DNA of 51,570 bases from contig CANQNK010000016.1 of the NCBI GenBank assembly GCA_947625195.1, positions 1-51,570 on the forward strand, read 5' to 3'. The notes beneath the pieces were generated by a model that was given only the letters and a program-made list of their open reading frames with translations, was not told where the DNA came from and did no database searches. Both the position numbers and the translations under genes were made by a program. The DNA comes from an uncultured Clostridia bacterium. GTDB taxonomy: Bacteria > Bacillota > Clostridia > Oscillospirales > Ruminococcaceae. This document shows positions 34,416-44,295 of the stretch, piece after piece (within the stretch, counting starts at the first letter, position 1; the number at the start of each line of letters is the position of its first letter).

Positions 34416-37400
34416 TTATTCTTCGTCGAGCAACAATAGACAAGCTTCTGAACTTTGATCGAGTATCCGCTCCAATTGCTTCTTCAACTGATCTAAGTTG
34501 TTAATATCTTTTACTCTCTTTTTCGCTTTGTCGCTGACTTCAGCTTTCAAATCTGTAACAATGTATTTTTCGACAATTGGGCGGATTGAAACAAGATCGT
34601 TGTTCCAATGGTCATAGTTTCTGTATCCGTTATTCTGGATCTTGTTTTTCAGATCTTTCACATGCGGAAGAAGTATGCCGACAAATTTTTCTGATGCAAC
34701 ATTCATTATAAATCGACGATCAATTTCAGCTTGATCAGAGAGAATTGAAAAATCGAAATTTGCAATGCTGGTTATCGCATTGTCCAAACGAATGTCATCA
34801 ATACGCTCGTTTTTCTCCAACGCAGAAATGACGGAGAAAAGGCTTCCAAAATTAGGCATTACCCAAACAATTGGCATCATATACTTCGTGGTCCAGGAAG
34901 AAACATTATCAATTCCGATTCTTGCTTTCCAAGCTACCATTAACTGATTGACTTTATTCGAGTAAGCCAAGTCCTTAATCTTGTTCCTGACGTTGGACTT
35001 AAAATTGTGCTCGGTTTGCTCAAACGGTTCTTTAGGGAGCGCCTGCAGAATATCCTTGTATTCGGCATCGGAGAAGGTTCCCATCCCGTTTTTCTCAATA
35101 TATGATTTCAATACGGAAAGCGGATGAGCAATGTTATCTATGGCTTCAGCCATATACTGTTCTAACCCTTTAATGACGGCGAGTTTTTCGTCGTTGCTAT
35201 AGGATACCCATTTGTTCGCTGAAAGATTGTGTAATGTCGCTACGGTCCCCGCCCAACTATCGGACAAAGACGCATAGACGCATCCAGGAATACGGATATA
35301 GTCAAGATAATTTGACAGCGTCTCTCTGACCTTTTCAACAGACTCTGCTGAACCCTCAAGCACATCGTTAATGACGCCGACAAGGGTCAAATCCAATGTA
35401 AGTTTACTTGCAGCATCTGTGACTTCCTGTTCACGCCATTGCCACTTTTCTTCTTCAAGAACCCTACTCAGCATCGTAAAGAGGGTTTCCATAGAGAACC
35501 CATACTTATCGCATGCAGCCTTAGTGTCAGGAGCCTTCTCATAAATGAAATTTTTCATGCCGGTAACGAGTTTGGTTTTGTCTTTTAGCAGGCTGTTTAA
35601 CATCTGTACGTAGATTTTCGGATTACATTTGATCAGGCCGATGATTTCCTCCATTACATCAGACTGATTACCGGACTCGAGGATATACTCAACATATTTA
35701 TTTACGATTTCAGATATTTCTGACTTGACACCGGAGAATTCTTCGTCATCAAGATACTTAATTGCCCAAACTGGATAACCGTTCTTTGTAATGTGGATCT
35801 TCACATTCTTTCGGCAATCATAGATATCACCAACTTCTTCCTGAGAAAGGCCGAAGATTCTACGAGTAATATCCTTAAAGCGCTTCTCAATGTCACTCTC
35901 GCTGGAGAGCTTCATTCCTGCTGCTTTGCCGCTCAACATACTTACAATGAGAGTTGAAATCGTCTCCTCATCAAGCTTGTGAGCATTGTTTCCGTCAAAC
36001 CAAGTGAATTTTCCGATGTAGAAATGCAAAGCAAAGCCAATGAGATAGCAGCATACGCCAGTATCGTAATAACCGAGTTCCTGCTGGAGATTATCCCACA
36101 GATCAGTTAATAAAACGGTGCCAGAAGTTAATGCTTTGTTCAGGAAGGAAGAAAGAGCTGCCATGCTGCGGCCCACCTTAGTTTCATCCATAGCCATGAT
36201 TTCTTCTATGGTGGCGCAATCCCAAACATTCTCATCGTTATCTCTAAGAATGTCTACACAATCCTGCCATTGCTGGTTGAAGTTTTTCTGCCTATCATTC
36301 GCAGGATTTTTGGTTTGAAGAGTGGTTTTTGAAACGCCATAATATGCCGGCGCAAGCGCAACGGATTTGTAGAGAGTTATTTTTTTGATGATACTTTCTG
36401 GCGCGGCCGGGAACACCTTAAAGACAATTTTTTCGTAGCTCGAGATAACAGCTTTGTTCGTGTAGACATGGGAAGGTGCGGTGCCGTATAACAAATCCAT
36501 GTCCTTGCCGATAGCTGTACTTATCCAGTTGCCGACAAGATCAGTTGCTTGCTGCTGATATGAGTTAGCGTTTACAGTATTTCCTGACTTTTGTGCCAGA
36601 GAACCATTCGCAACAAGTTCATACCAGTTTTTTAAGGTCTCTTCTGGAAGCGGATAGCGCATGATGCACACCAGCAAACGCTTTGTATCATCGGCATCAA
36701 GAAGAGTGCCTACTGTGATTTTAATTTTTTCAATCTCTTCGATGCTTGGAACAGCGACGATCAACAATCCAAATTTGTGATATGTTTTCTCAACCGCTTT
36801 TTTGAGTTCTCCAAATTTATAGTTGAGCTGCTGAGTTGTTCCCCAACAGGTATCTACAATGAGTCTCTTAACAACAGCCTTTTCTTCGGGAACAAACTGT
36901 TTCTTTAGAACAGATCCAAAATAAGAATCCGCATTGAACAGTTTACTCGGAGAGTTGTCTTTTCTAATCTTCTCGATTTCAACATCAAGTTCTCCGCCGG
37001 TTCCGGAATACGGAAGTTCAATCCTCGACCCTTCATAAAGATCAGGAGCGAGCACGAGCACGCTCAACGGCTCGGAACTAAGGGCTTGCAGGCACTTTGA
37101 TATCTCGGTTTTATCAAGCATACCGGAGAAACAATCACACAGTGTCTTTTCAGTTGCTTGAATACCTCTACTCAATTTGGATTTCTTGAGGCTGTGGCCT
37201 GAACCAATAGTAGCTAAAAGGAGCATTGCGCCTTTGAAAACGCGAAGAATACGATCATCATTGATTTGATTCTTTACTTTGTTATAGTGTTTTAGAGCAT
37301 CTTCGGCAATTTTGGTAAGATCCTTTTTGCCGCCTTGATTGTTAACGAAAAAGTAATCCCACAGATAATCAGGAGTGACCCATTTCCAGTCATAACGACC

Positions 37401-38645
37401 ATTATTATGGATGTATGCTCTAAAGCCATCGTCCCCATTACTCTTCAGGAACTCAAAAATACTTCTGTTGGACGCAGCAAGTCCAGCCACCTTGGATACC
37501 AAGTTGACCGTCATGGGATGTATGGGGAATATCTTCTTCAGAGTTGTGGCATCAAGATCAGAACCGGGATCACCCATGAAAGAATGGACGCTGCCGCTGA
37601 TAGACGAATACAGCTCATCGCAGATTTCGTCCCAGTTTTCCTTCATTCCGTCACGTGTGATGATACTCTCGCCGATAAGTTTTAAGGTGGTTTTCTCGCT
37701 CAAAGAGACATCGATCTTGTGGAATCTGGCATCTGCCTTGCCGAGTCCGGCAGAAACATTTTCAGAAAAGACGCCAGGATACTCATGCATCACATAAATG
37801 ATGAAGAACGGAACTTCTTTAGAGAAAATAGAAAGCTGCTGGATAATGTCCAGGTCGTTAGCTCTGATGTACTCCGTGAACTCATCCCAGATGATGAACA
37901 TTCCGGTCTTAGCAAGTTCGCTGTTTCCAGCATACACATCTTTGATCCAAGCTTTGAATGTATCCAGATCGGTAGCAAGACCGATATTCATTGACTGCAG
38001 TATTCCCTGAGCGTAAGAACAAGCGGTTACATCGCCGGCGATTACGGAATTGAAGAAGTCTTCAAAACTATCGTATGTACCCCAATACTCCGGGAACGCA
38101 CCGTCCTCGAAATCATGCTCCAGCTTGGGCTTGAATTCTCTCACAGTCTTTTTAACTGAATCGATGAGAGAATTCCTACCGGTATAGTAAAATCCGTTTT
38201 CTTGTAAGATATCTCTGACGGATTGCTCTATTTGGAAGAGGAACTTGTTCGATGTATCAAGCTGCTTGCACTCGCCGCTGCGGAATTTGACATAGTACGG
38301 ACCTTTTTTACGGGCGCTGAGGAATTTATCTTTGACTTCATAAAACAGAGAGTTCTTGTTTAGAAAGTTCTCGACCGTCTTATAATCATCCTGCAAAAGG
38401 TGCTTGATAACGATGGCAGAATAAGTCTTTCCGGTTCCGTATGATCCCTTAATCCAGTAATGCCAAACGTCTTCGTTTGGATCATCCGGACGAAGTGATT
38501 TTGCAAGAAGTCTTACCGCAGTTACCATATCGTCATTGACGATATACCGGCTCCAGAAGTCTGCATTTCTGCTGTCAGAACTGATATCAACAACAGATTC
38601 ATAACCGGGAGTGAGTTCTATAAACGAATCATACTTGTTTGCCAT
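34416..38645 (-). CDS. brxC: BREX large P-loop ATPase BrxC/PglY
   Basis: 1409 residues from the ATG at 38645, with GGAGGTGA 6 bp upstream; the longer ORF start at 38678 lies inside brxP. Walker A GSYGTGKT (67-74) within VWHYWIKGSYGTGKTYS, Walker B MFIIWDEFTEYI (249-260), followed by more than 1000 residues of helical scaffold. BrxC/PglY is the large conserved ATPase of all BREX types and helps assemble the modification and defence complex on DNA. It is 1 bp downstream of the brxP stop, so strictly coupled. No frameshift or internal stop is seen. Confidence 0.9.
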   Translation of the reverse strand: MANKYDSFIELTPGYESVVDISSDSRNADFWSRYIVNDDMVTAVRLLAKSLRPDDPNEDVWHYWIKGSYGTGKTYSAIVIKHLLQDDYKTVENFLNKNSLFYEVKDKFLSARKKGPYYVKFRSGECKQLDTSNKFLFQIEQSVRDILQENGFYYTGRNSLIDSVKKTVREFKPKLEHDFEDGAFPEYWGTYDSFEDFFNSVIAGDVTACSYAQGILQSMNIGLATDLDTFKAWIKDVYAGNSELAKTGMFIIWDEFTEYIRANDLDIIQQLSIFSKEVPFFIIYVMHEYPGVFSENVSAGLGKADARFHKIDVSLSEKTTLKLIGESIITRDGMKENWDEICDELYSSISGSVHSFMGDPGSDLDATTLKKIFPIHPMTVNLVSKVAGLAASNRSIFEFLKSNGDDGFRAYIHNNGRYDWKWVTPDYLWDYFFVNNQGGKKDLTKIAEDALKHYNKVKNQINDDRILRVFKGAMLLLATIGSGHSLKKSKLSRGIQATEKTLCDCFSGMLDKTEISKCLQALSSEPLSVLVLAPDLYEGSRIELPYSGTGGELDVEIEKIRKDNSPSKLFNADSYFGSVLKKQFVPEEKAVVKRLIVDTCWGTTQQLNYKFGELKKAVEKTYHKFGLLIVAVPSIEEIEKIKITVGTLLDADDTKRLLVCIMRYPLPEETLKNWYELVANGSLAQKSGNTVNANSYQQQATDLVGNWISTAIGKDMDLLYGTAPSHVYTNKAVISSYEKIVFKVFPAAPESIIKKITLYKSVALAPAYYGVSKTTLQTKNPANDRQKNFNQQWQDCVDILRDNDENVWDCATIEEIMAMDETKVGRSMAALSSFLNKALTSGTVLLTDLWDNLQQELGYYDTGVCCYLIGFALHFYIGKFTWFDGNNAHKLDEETISTLIVSMLSGKAAGMKLSSESDIEKRFKDITRRIFGLSQEEVGDIYDCRKNVKIHITKNGYPVWAIKYLDDEEFSGVKSEISEIVNKYVEYILESGNQSDVMEEIIGLIKCNPKIYVQMLNSLLKDKTKLVTGMKNFIYEKAPDTKAACDKYGFSMETLFTMLSRVLEEEKWQWREQEVTDAASKLTLDLTLVGVINDVLEGSAESVEKVRETLSNYLDYIRIPGCVYASLSDSWAGTVATLHNLSANKWVSYSNDEKLAVIKGLEQYMAEAIDNIAHPLSVLKSYIEKNGMGTFSDAEYKDILQALPKEPFEQTEHNFKSNVRNKIKDLAYSNKVNQLMVAWKARIGIDNVSSWTTKYMMPIVWVMPNFGSLFSVISALEKNERIDDIRLDNAITSIANFDFSILSDQAEIDRRFIMNVASEKFVGILLPHVKDLKNKIQNNGYRNYDHWNNDLVSIRPIVEKYIVTDLKAEVSDKAKKRVKDINNLDQLKKQLERILDQSSEACLLLLDEE

Positions 38646-38646
38646 C

Positions 38647-41007
38647 TTATTCACCTCCAAGGACGAGATCAACGACATCTAAAGATGTTTTTTCGCTGTT
38701 CAAAGTGATATTGTCGAGGTCGGCTACAAAAGCGATCTTAATAAAATCTGGGTACTCGTTAGCCAACTGACGGAGCATGTCCTTAAAAGCGTTTTCTTCT
38801 AACGCATAGACCGTGACAGGATCCATTCCAATAAAATCTTCTGGTCTGTTGTTGCGGACGGATTTCAGTTCCTTCAAAGTCGTGTTGTAATGCCCGCCAA
38901 GTTTTTCGGCATATCTGTATAGCGTATATAGTATCGCAGCTCCGTCTGGAGTGGACCAGCCCTTCTTGTAATACTTATAGGTGTTACCATTTGGGATTGG
39001 AATACCCATTTCAAGAGTATTGCCAATCGGGCTTTTCCCCAGAGTTTCGCACAACGAAGAAACCGCATTTTCTCGCTGACGTTCTGAATAGTCGTCACCA
39101 ATTAAGAAGACAAAATCGCCTTTTTCATAGATTTCGCCTTTATCTACACAAAGAAGGTACCACTTGATTAGAGAAGAGTTGTACGCTAAATTGGTCCAGA
39201 TAACAGCCCATGTGAGTGGATTGTAAACTCCCAACCCTATCAGTTTTTGACCCAATGCTGTTATCTGACCATTTTTATCAATCTGAGGATTAACTTCGAT
39301 GATTTCAGCTTCTTTAAGCCATACCTTTAAGGACGCATATTGTAGATTGCCAAGTTCTTTAGAACTCCAACAGTCGTTTCCAAGTTCAAAGAAATGTTCA
39401 AGAAATGATTCTCTGAATCCAAGAGTGGTATAACGATTCATACCAATAAACTTCATATTGTTTCCTCCTAGCGTGGTTATCAAGCATCGAGCAAGTTTAC
39501 AACTCTTTTCTATTTCAGTTAAGCATTTATAACAATGAACACACTTGGTTGAGTCTATCCTGATTTTTGAGTTTTCATCTATTAAAAATGCTCCTGTCGG
39601 ACATTCAACAACACAAGTTTTGCATCCAACGCAATATGCGACTTTGTACGCTATCCCTCTTAACCAACTGATAATGAAACGATCCATATTGGACTTAGGT
39701 CCGTAGGTGACTTTTAAGCCATTTTCGTTTTCAACGGTAAACTGAAAGGCTTTTCCTTTTATAATTTGTTCTCCGCTGAAAGCGGTTCTTTCGGTAACAG
39801 GACCAAGTATTCTGGCAACTTCAATCCACTCCTGTGTACTTTCAGTAAAATTGAAGATGATTTTATCATCAGAAATAACTTCATAAACGCGGTTTCCTCC
39901 GTTTTCCATTCCTCGGCCGCCTGCACGAGATTTCCATCTTCCGGCTTCAATATATCCACGCATCGCTTTGTCTGAAACGCCCATATTTTTTCCATATTTT
40001 TTTACACGATCAAGAAAAGGCGCAAGTTCGTTTGGGTATACGAAACTACAAATAGCATCTCGCCATCCTGAAGAGAGGGGGCAAATAGTACATCCCACTC
40101 GGTTTGAACCATATCTATAGGCTTTATTAAACAGGATGTTGCGAGAAAAAATATATAAAAATATCTCCCCGGTGTTCCAAGTGAAAATTGGACTGCAGTT
40201 AACCTGATTTATATGTTTTCCATTTGAAATTTCAGAATAATGCGATCTACGTTCGCTTTCTTCCGCTCTGACACCATCGAAAACTAAAGCTAATGTATCC
40301 TCTCCGTCACTACAAAGTTCCCTCAATTTGAGCATTGTCGGTACAGACTTATGTACTGTACAACACCACCTCATTTTTCGGCCAGGTGGGCCAAATATAT
40401 CCCATGAATGCTCTGCAGAGAAGATAGATTTGGCCTCCTGAAAATTCAAATTTGGGTAATGCTGTTTTGCCAATTCTACAGCATTATATGTGTCGGATAA
40501 TTCCATACCTGTGTCGCCAAAAATAACGAAGAACTGATCTGGTGCGAGAGCCCTTTGAACTAAATCGAGCAGCACAATCGAATCTTTTCCGCCACTAAAA
40601 GTTGTAACAAATTTATAACCTTTAGCAACATACTTATCATATGTGGCTCTAATAAAATTGATAGCTCTCTGCACAAGCCCTTCCAATAAAGAATGATTGG
40701 TGGCAACCAATTTATTCACATCAATCGGAATCAATTCCTTAATCTTTGAATTTTTAACAATGATCTCGGGCTTGTCATATATACTTCCGCCTTTAGCCTC
40801 TGCAATTACTTCGCCGTTCAAAACGTATTTCCTGATTCCTTCAGCCCATAGTAAGGGCGCATCGGTATCGGGATAATCCCAAACCTTATACATTTCAAAG
40901 AAATCAAGTTCTTCCTTGAAGACCGGTCTTATTTCCTTTTGAACGGTAACGGAAACGTCCAGGTTGAATATTCCGTTTTCGCCATCAATCCATTTATATC
41001 CGTACAT
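38647..41007 (-). CDS. brxP: BrxP: PAPS-reductase/PP-loop protein with ferredoxin and DUF4007-like domains
   Basis: 786 residues. N-terminal wing (1-125), then the PP-loop domain with FSGGKDS (137-143), the motif that binds ATP in PAPS/APS reductases and in DndC. Cys215-Cys216 (RWCCTVHK) and Cys306/Cys309 (GCTICPLSSGW) form the CC...CxxC set that ligates [4Fe-4S] in APS reductase and DndC. A ferredoxin domain follows: CVGCKTCVVECP (459-470) and CVHCYKC (489-495) plus Cys503, ligands for two clusters or one plus remnants. Residues about 518-786 (MKFIGMNRYTTLGFRESFLE) look like a DUF4007 domain, usually a separate protein beside DndC-like genes. The gene defines BREX type 4. AAGGGTGAC precedes ATG. 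Confidence 0.9.
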   Translation of the reverse strand: MYGYKWIDGENGIFNLDVSVTVQKEIRPVFKEELDFFEMYKVWDYPDTDAPLLWAEGIRKYVLNGEVIAEAKGGSIYDKPEIIVKNSKIKELIPIDVNKLVATNHSLLEGLVQRAINFIRATYDKYVAKGYKFVTTFSGGKDSIVLLDLVQRALAPDQFFVIFGDTGMELSDTYNAVELAKQHYPNLNFQEAKSIFSAEHSWDIFGPPGRKMRWCCTVHKSVPTMLKLRELCSDGEDTLALVFDGVRAEESERRSHYSEISNGKHINQVNCSPIFTWNTGEIFLYIFSRNILFNKAYRYGSNRVGCTICPLSSGWRDAICSFVYPNELAPFLDRVKKYGKNMGVSDKAMRGYIEAGRWKSRAGGRGMENGGNRVYEVISDDKIIFNFTESTQEWIEVARILGPVTERTAFSGEQIIKGKAFQFTVENENGLKVTYGPKSNMDRFIISWLRGIAYKVAYCVGCKTCVVECPTGAFLIDENSKIRIDSTKCVHCYKCLTEIEKSCKLARCLITTLGGNNMKFIGMNRYTTLGFRESFLEHFFELGNDCWSSKELGNLQYASLKVWLKEAEIIEVNPQIDKNGQITALGQKLIGLGVYNPLTWAVIWTNLAYNSSLIKWYLLCVDKGEIYEKGDFVFLIGDDYSERQRENAVSSLCETLGKSPIGNTLEMGIPIPNGNTYKYYKKGWSTPDGAAILYTLYRYAEKLGGHYNTTLKELKSVRNNRPEDFIGMDPVTVYALEENAFKDMLRQLANEYPDFIKIAFVADLDNITLNSEKTSLDVVDLVLGGE

Positions 41008-41025
41008 ATACAGTCACCCTTGCCT

Positions 41026-43305
41026 TTAGTTTATTGTGACCCTTCCATTGTTGTCAGTCCAATAAAAGCGAATATCTCCTGCGACAGTTTTGTGGACGTT
41101 CCACATTTTTTCTGAACCGCGGATAAAGCCTTTATTAAGCAAAAACTCTCTAAACTCCGATGCGGTAAACTCTTTCGGAAGGGGGAATGATTTTGAAATC
41201 TCATTCCATGCCACATCGCTAAAGGCCCGATAGTGCGATTTCTTACGAACAATCGCAGCCGGAACCGTTTTCTTGTCATTATCTTTGCCAGCTTCAATTG
41301 TCGTGAAGCCGGTTTCATATATCCTTAATACATCTTCCAACAGCAGAGATGACCAGTAGATTCCACTCGGAAGTTTGGGAAGAGTCGTATAGAAATAGTC
41401 GTCAATTTCTCCCAAGGCAATATAGTCTTCACCCTCAAGCAGGTTTTCAATTTGTGAGGAGACGGAAGCGATAAAATACTCGTTAACATGGAGCGATTCC
41501 GCCAACACAAACTGGTTCTCGTCATACTGCAAAAACGACTTGCTGCCGGTTTTGAATATCGTAGAAGAGAATGTTTGAGCAGGCGTAGCGGATCCAATCT
41601 GTTCAAAATACGCAAGCGCAGCTTCTCTTGTGAAAACATTTCCGTGATCTCGAGCGTACTTGATTAGAAGGCCATAAAAGTCTTTGGGATAATCTGGTTC
41701 TTCTTTCCAGATGTGCATATTGTTCTGGAATATAAACAAGTTTCCTTTGTACTTCTCCTGTTCAAATAAATGCACCGCAAGATCATACACCTCTTGACGA
41801 GAGTCAAAGGCGTTATTGTAAAAGAAGAAATCATCCAACCGGGGGCGTGCTTCATTGTAAAGCTGCTGAGCCGACGTGTAGTTCCCTTTTTGAGAAAACT
41901 GTTTACTGATTACTTCTAAGAGAATATCAGCCATTTCCTGATAATCGCTTATGTTGTCTCGATGGTAGTATTTTTTTAGGATCAGAACAGCATGACAAGT
42001 TTCCAGAGCAAGATTGATCTGGCGTGTGCTGCAATTTGAGAACTTCTTACAAATCTCATTTTTAGTGACCCCTTCAGCAGAAGCACGGATAAACTCACCG
42101 ATCTGTTCTAACATTTCCGTGGTCATCGGATCAGGCGTTCTATCATCATTGGTGGAAGATTTCTCTGATTCTCTTCTGCGTCTTTCGCCAATTCGCTTGG
42201 TATAGTGAATTTCAATGTCTTCGGAAGTTAGTCCGGTCAAAGCGGCGGCCGCCGCAAGCCGCTTCATGAATCCGTTGGCTGAAATATTTACTTCGATAAT
42301 CAAATCATCAGTCAACTGAGAGTAGCGGCGCAGCTTGTAAGATTCAGTGTTTTTTGCAATGTCAATCCAGTCGTTGCTCAACAAGCTCAAATCGGCAACA
42401 AAAGTATCTGCATAGTCTTCAGCCAATCGTCTCATCAAAGTTGTATATAGCTTCGACCATGTACTTACAGATTCTCTGTCTTGATTCTTATATCTGAACC
42501 ACAGGGGTTTCGTATAACCATAATCCTGCGTTCCATCAAATGAAGCAATTATTTCATCGATGCCGATGTTGTCCAATTCGCTTTTTTCTGCTTCAACGGC
42601 GTTGTCTATTTTACTAATCGCAGAAGACGAAGCCTGTTCTGGTTCCTCTTTTTGTACTGGCAGCGTTAACTCAGGTAGGATCCGAACAAACGAGTAATAC
42701 CGGTTTGAGGCATCTATGATTGCGGGATATTGCTTCCTGTTCCGAATGCGGAATATTTTGTTGTTAGTAACTGTTTTTACGAATTTCTTTATCACATCAA
42801 CATCCGTCGTTTCAAACAGCGGCGCAGTCAAAACTTTGAGCTTTTTGCAGAAGTCCTCTCCGATAGCCAGCAGTTGACATACGGCTTCCGGCCTGAGTTT
42901 GGGTGCCTTTTCTTGAAGCCATTCACAAAATTGAGTGCGAACATTGACTGTATTTGCGCCCATTTCTTTTGCCTCCAATAAAACCTTTTCGAATTCGGTT
43001 CTGTTGTTTAGGTACATATCAACCATCTCACGAAACAAATCCGAAGTATTCTTCAAGCCAACGCTACCTGAAGAAAAAAGATAGTCCAATTCTCTCAGGC
43101 GCATATTGATGCCATTCTCATTTCGGAAAGTATCGTCTGTCTCAAAAGACGCTCGTTTTCTCAAAAAAGACGACAGTGATGCGACAATAGTTTCTTTTTG
43201 GGACTGATCCGCCTTTATTTTAAAATAAGCCTCTATCAGAAGAGCTGTTTCGTACTTATCCCAATTGGGCTGCCGCAATGCCATCACCTTCTTCGTATCA
43301 ATCAA
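41026..43305 (-). CDS. 759-residue unknown protein heading the BREX operon
   Basis: Not recognised by name. N terminus: PNWDKYETALLIEAYFKI followed by FRNENGINMRLRELDYLFSS, a W..YE..LL..Y / FRN..G pattern I associate with N-terminal domains of several Firmicute restriction and defence proteins. The middle (about 250-395) is mixed alpha/beta, residues 380-400 are charged linker, and the C-terminal 370 residues look like serial winged-helix modules (VTKNEICKKFSNCSTRQINL; VFTREAALAYFEQIGS; FTASEFREFLLNKGFIRGSE). No catalytic motif was found. The start is uncertain: TTG at 43305 or ATG at 43284. It ends 18 bp before brxP and begins 42 bp after hipT, so it links both modules. A DNA-binding recognition subunit is a reasonable guess. 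Confidence 0.85.
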   Translation of the reverse strand: MIDTKKVMALRQPNWDKYETALLIEAYFKIKADQSQKETIVASLSSFLRKRASFETDDTFRNENGINMRLRELDYLFSSGSVGLKNTSDLFREMVDMYLNNRTEFEKVLLEAKEMGANTVNVRTQFCEWLQEKAPKLRPEAVCQLLAIGEDFCKKLKVLTAPLFETTDVDVIKKFVKTVTNNKIFRIRNRKQYPAIIDASNRYYSFVRILPELTLPVQKEEPEQASSSAISKIDNAVEAEKSELDNIGIDEIIASFDGTQDYGYTKPLWFRYKNQDRESVSTWSKLYTTLMRRLAEDYADTFVADLSLLSNDWIDIAKNTESYKLRRYSQLTDDLIIEVNISANGFMKRLAAAAALTGLTSEDIEIHYTKRIGERRRRESEKSSTNDDRTPDPMTTEMLEQIGEFIRASAEGVTKNEICKKFSNCSTRQINLALETCHAVLILKKYYHRDNISDYQEMADILLEVISKQFSQKGNYTSAQQLYNEARPRLDDFFFYNNAFDSRQEVYDLAVHLFEQEKYKGNLFIFQNNMHIWKEEPDYPKDFYGLLIKYARDHGNVFTREAALAYFEQIGSATPAQTFSSTIFKTGSKSFLQYDENQFVLAESLHVNEYFIASVSSQIENLLEGEDYIALGEIDDYFYTTLPKLPSGIYWSSLLLEDVLRIYETGFTTIEAGKDNDKKTVPAAIVRKKSHYRAFSDVAWNEISKSFPLPKEFTASEFREFLLNKGFIRGSEKMWNVHKTVAGDIRFYWTDNNGRVTIN

Positions 43306-43347
43306 AACTAATTAACTCACTTAGCCGTTTTCAAATAACGGACGCAA

Positions 43348-44295
43348 TTACCTTAAAACCTGGCATCTTTTTTCGATCAATTCCGAAAACCGCTCTTTCA
43401 AATGTTGCGATAGCAGGGAATTTTCGCACAAATCCTGATAATTTGATTTAAGGGAAACTATTTTCGCAATCATTTTTTCGACCGATGACTTTGGTATTTC
43501 GCACTCTTCCGCAAAGACGAAAAAGTCTTTTCTGCGGATATGAGTCTTTTTACCATTCATGGCAAGTGCAAATTCCTCCGTATCCTCAGGCATTATTACA
43601 TTAACTGGAAGCAAATCGTACGCTGGTGAGAGTGTGTAGACGCCACTTGCCTCGTACGTTTCAATCAGCGAGAAGTTTTTGAGGTGCATATCCGAATTAC
43701 CGACGACAAAGGAGAATACCAAACGCATAAACAATTCTGAAATATCCAACTTTGGTTGAGAGGAGTACCTTCCTATTACCTTTGCACAGCGTTCATAAGA
43801 ACCTTTGTACTTGTCCTGAGTCAAACGTAAATCAAGTTGGCAGAAGTCCTCCATAGCAAGCATTTGAACCCCGGTTTTATCAATAATTCTATCAACACGC
43901 TTGGTGATATAGGCAAACGTATTATTGCTCTGGATGAGAGCGTGAGGAACAGTTGAGATACCTGATATGTCCGCCATGGTCATAACCAGCTGTTCTGCTT
44001 CTGGCAAACATTCGAATTCAGCAACTTGCGGTTTTAAAATGTAACCGGTTGGGTAATTAACAAGCGTCAAGCGTGGGCTATTATCGTCCGAATGCAAATG
44101 TAGGGACAACTTTTTTTGAACACCGGGGACTGTGATTCCCTTATTTGTATTTTCCCGTGCAATCTCTTCCAAAGTATGATCATCTATTTCAATTTTTGGA
44201 ATAGAAGTTGTCCCAAAAAAGCGTTTAATGCAAGCGTGATGCCAACCGTTTATATCGTTTTTTCTTAACGGTTTGCCACAGCAATAACAGTTCAT
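43348..44295 (-). CDS. hipT: HipT-like serine/threonine kinase toxin
   Basis: 315 residues of the HipA kinase fold lacking the N-terminal subdomain, as in HipT of the tripartite HipBST system. Gly-rich ATP loop GITVPGVQKKLSL (53-65), catalytic GNSDMHLKN with Asp202, and metal-binding PAYDLLP with Asp227. The N-terminal CYCC plus HHACIKRFFG cysteines/histidines form a small zinc-like finger. HipT of E. coli phosphorylates tryptophanyl-tRNA synthetase and blocks translation. The target here is unknown. It overlaps hipS by 4 bp (ATGA). The next gene, 42 bp on, heads the BREX module. Confidence 0.92.
   Translation of the reverse strand: MNCYCCGKPLRKNDINGWHHACIKRFFGTTSIPKIEIDDHTLEEIARENTNKGITVPGVQKKLSLHLHSDDNSPRLTLVNYPTGYILKPQVAEFECLPEAEQLVMTMADISGISTVPHALIQSNNTFAYITKRVDRIIDKTGVQMLAMEDFCQLDLRLTQDKYKGSYERCAKVIGRYSSQPKLDISELFMRLVFSFVVGNSDMHLKNFSLIETYEASGVYTLSPAYDLLPVNVIMPEDTEEFALAMNGKKTHIRRKDFFVFAEECEIPKSSVEKMIAKIVSLKSNYQDLCENSLLSQHLKERFSELIEKRCQVLR

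Noticed and set aside
29118-43305. Search for a PglX methyltransferase in the BREX block
   Set aside because: No NPPY/DPPY-type methyltransferase motif was seen in any of the products, so types 1, 2 and 3 were rejected in favour of type 4.
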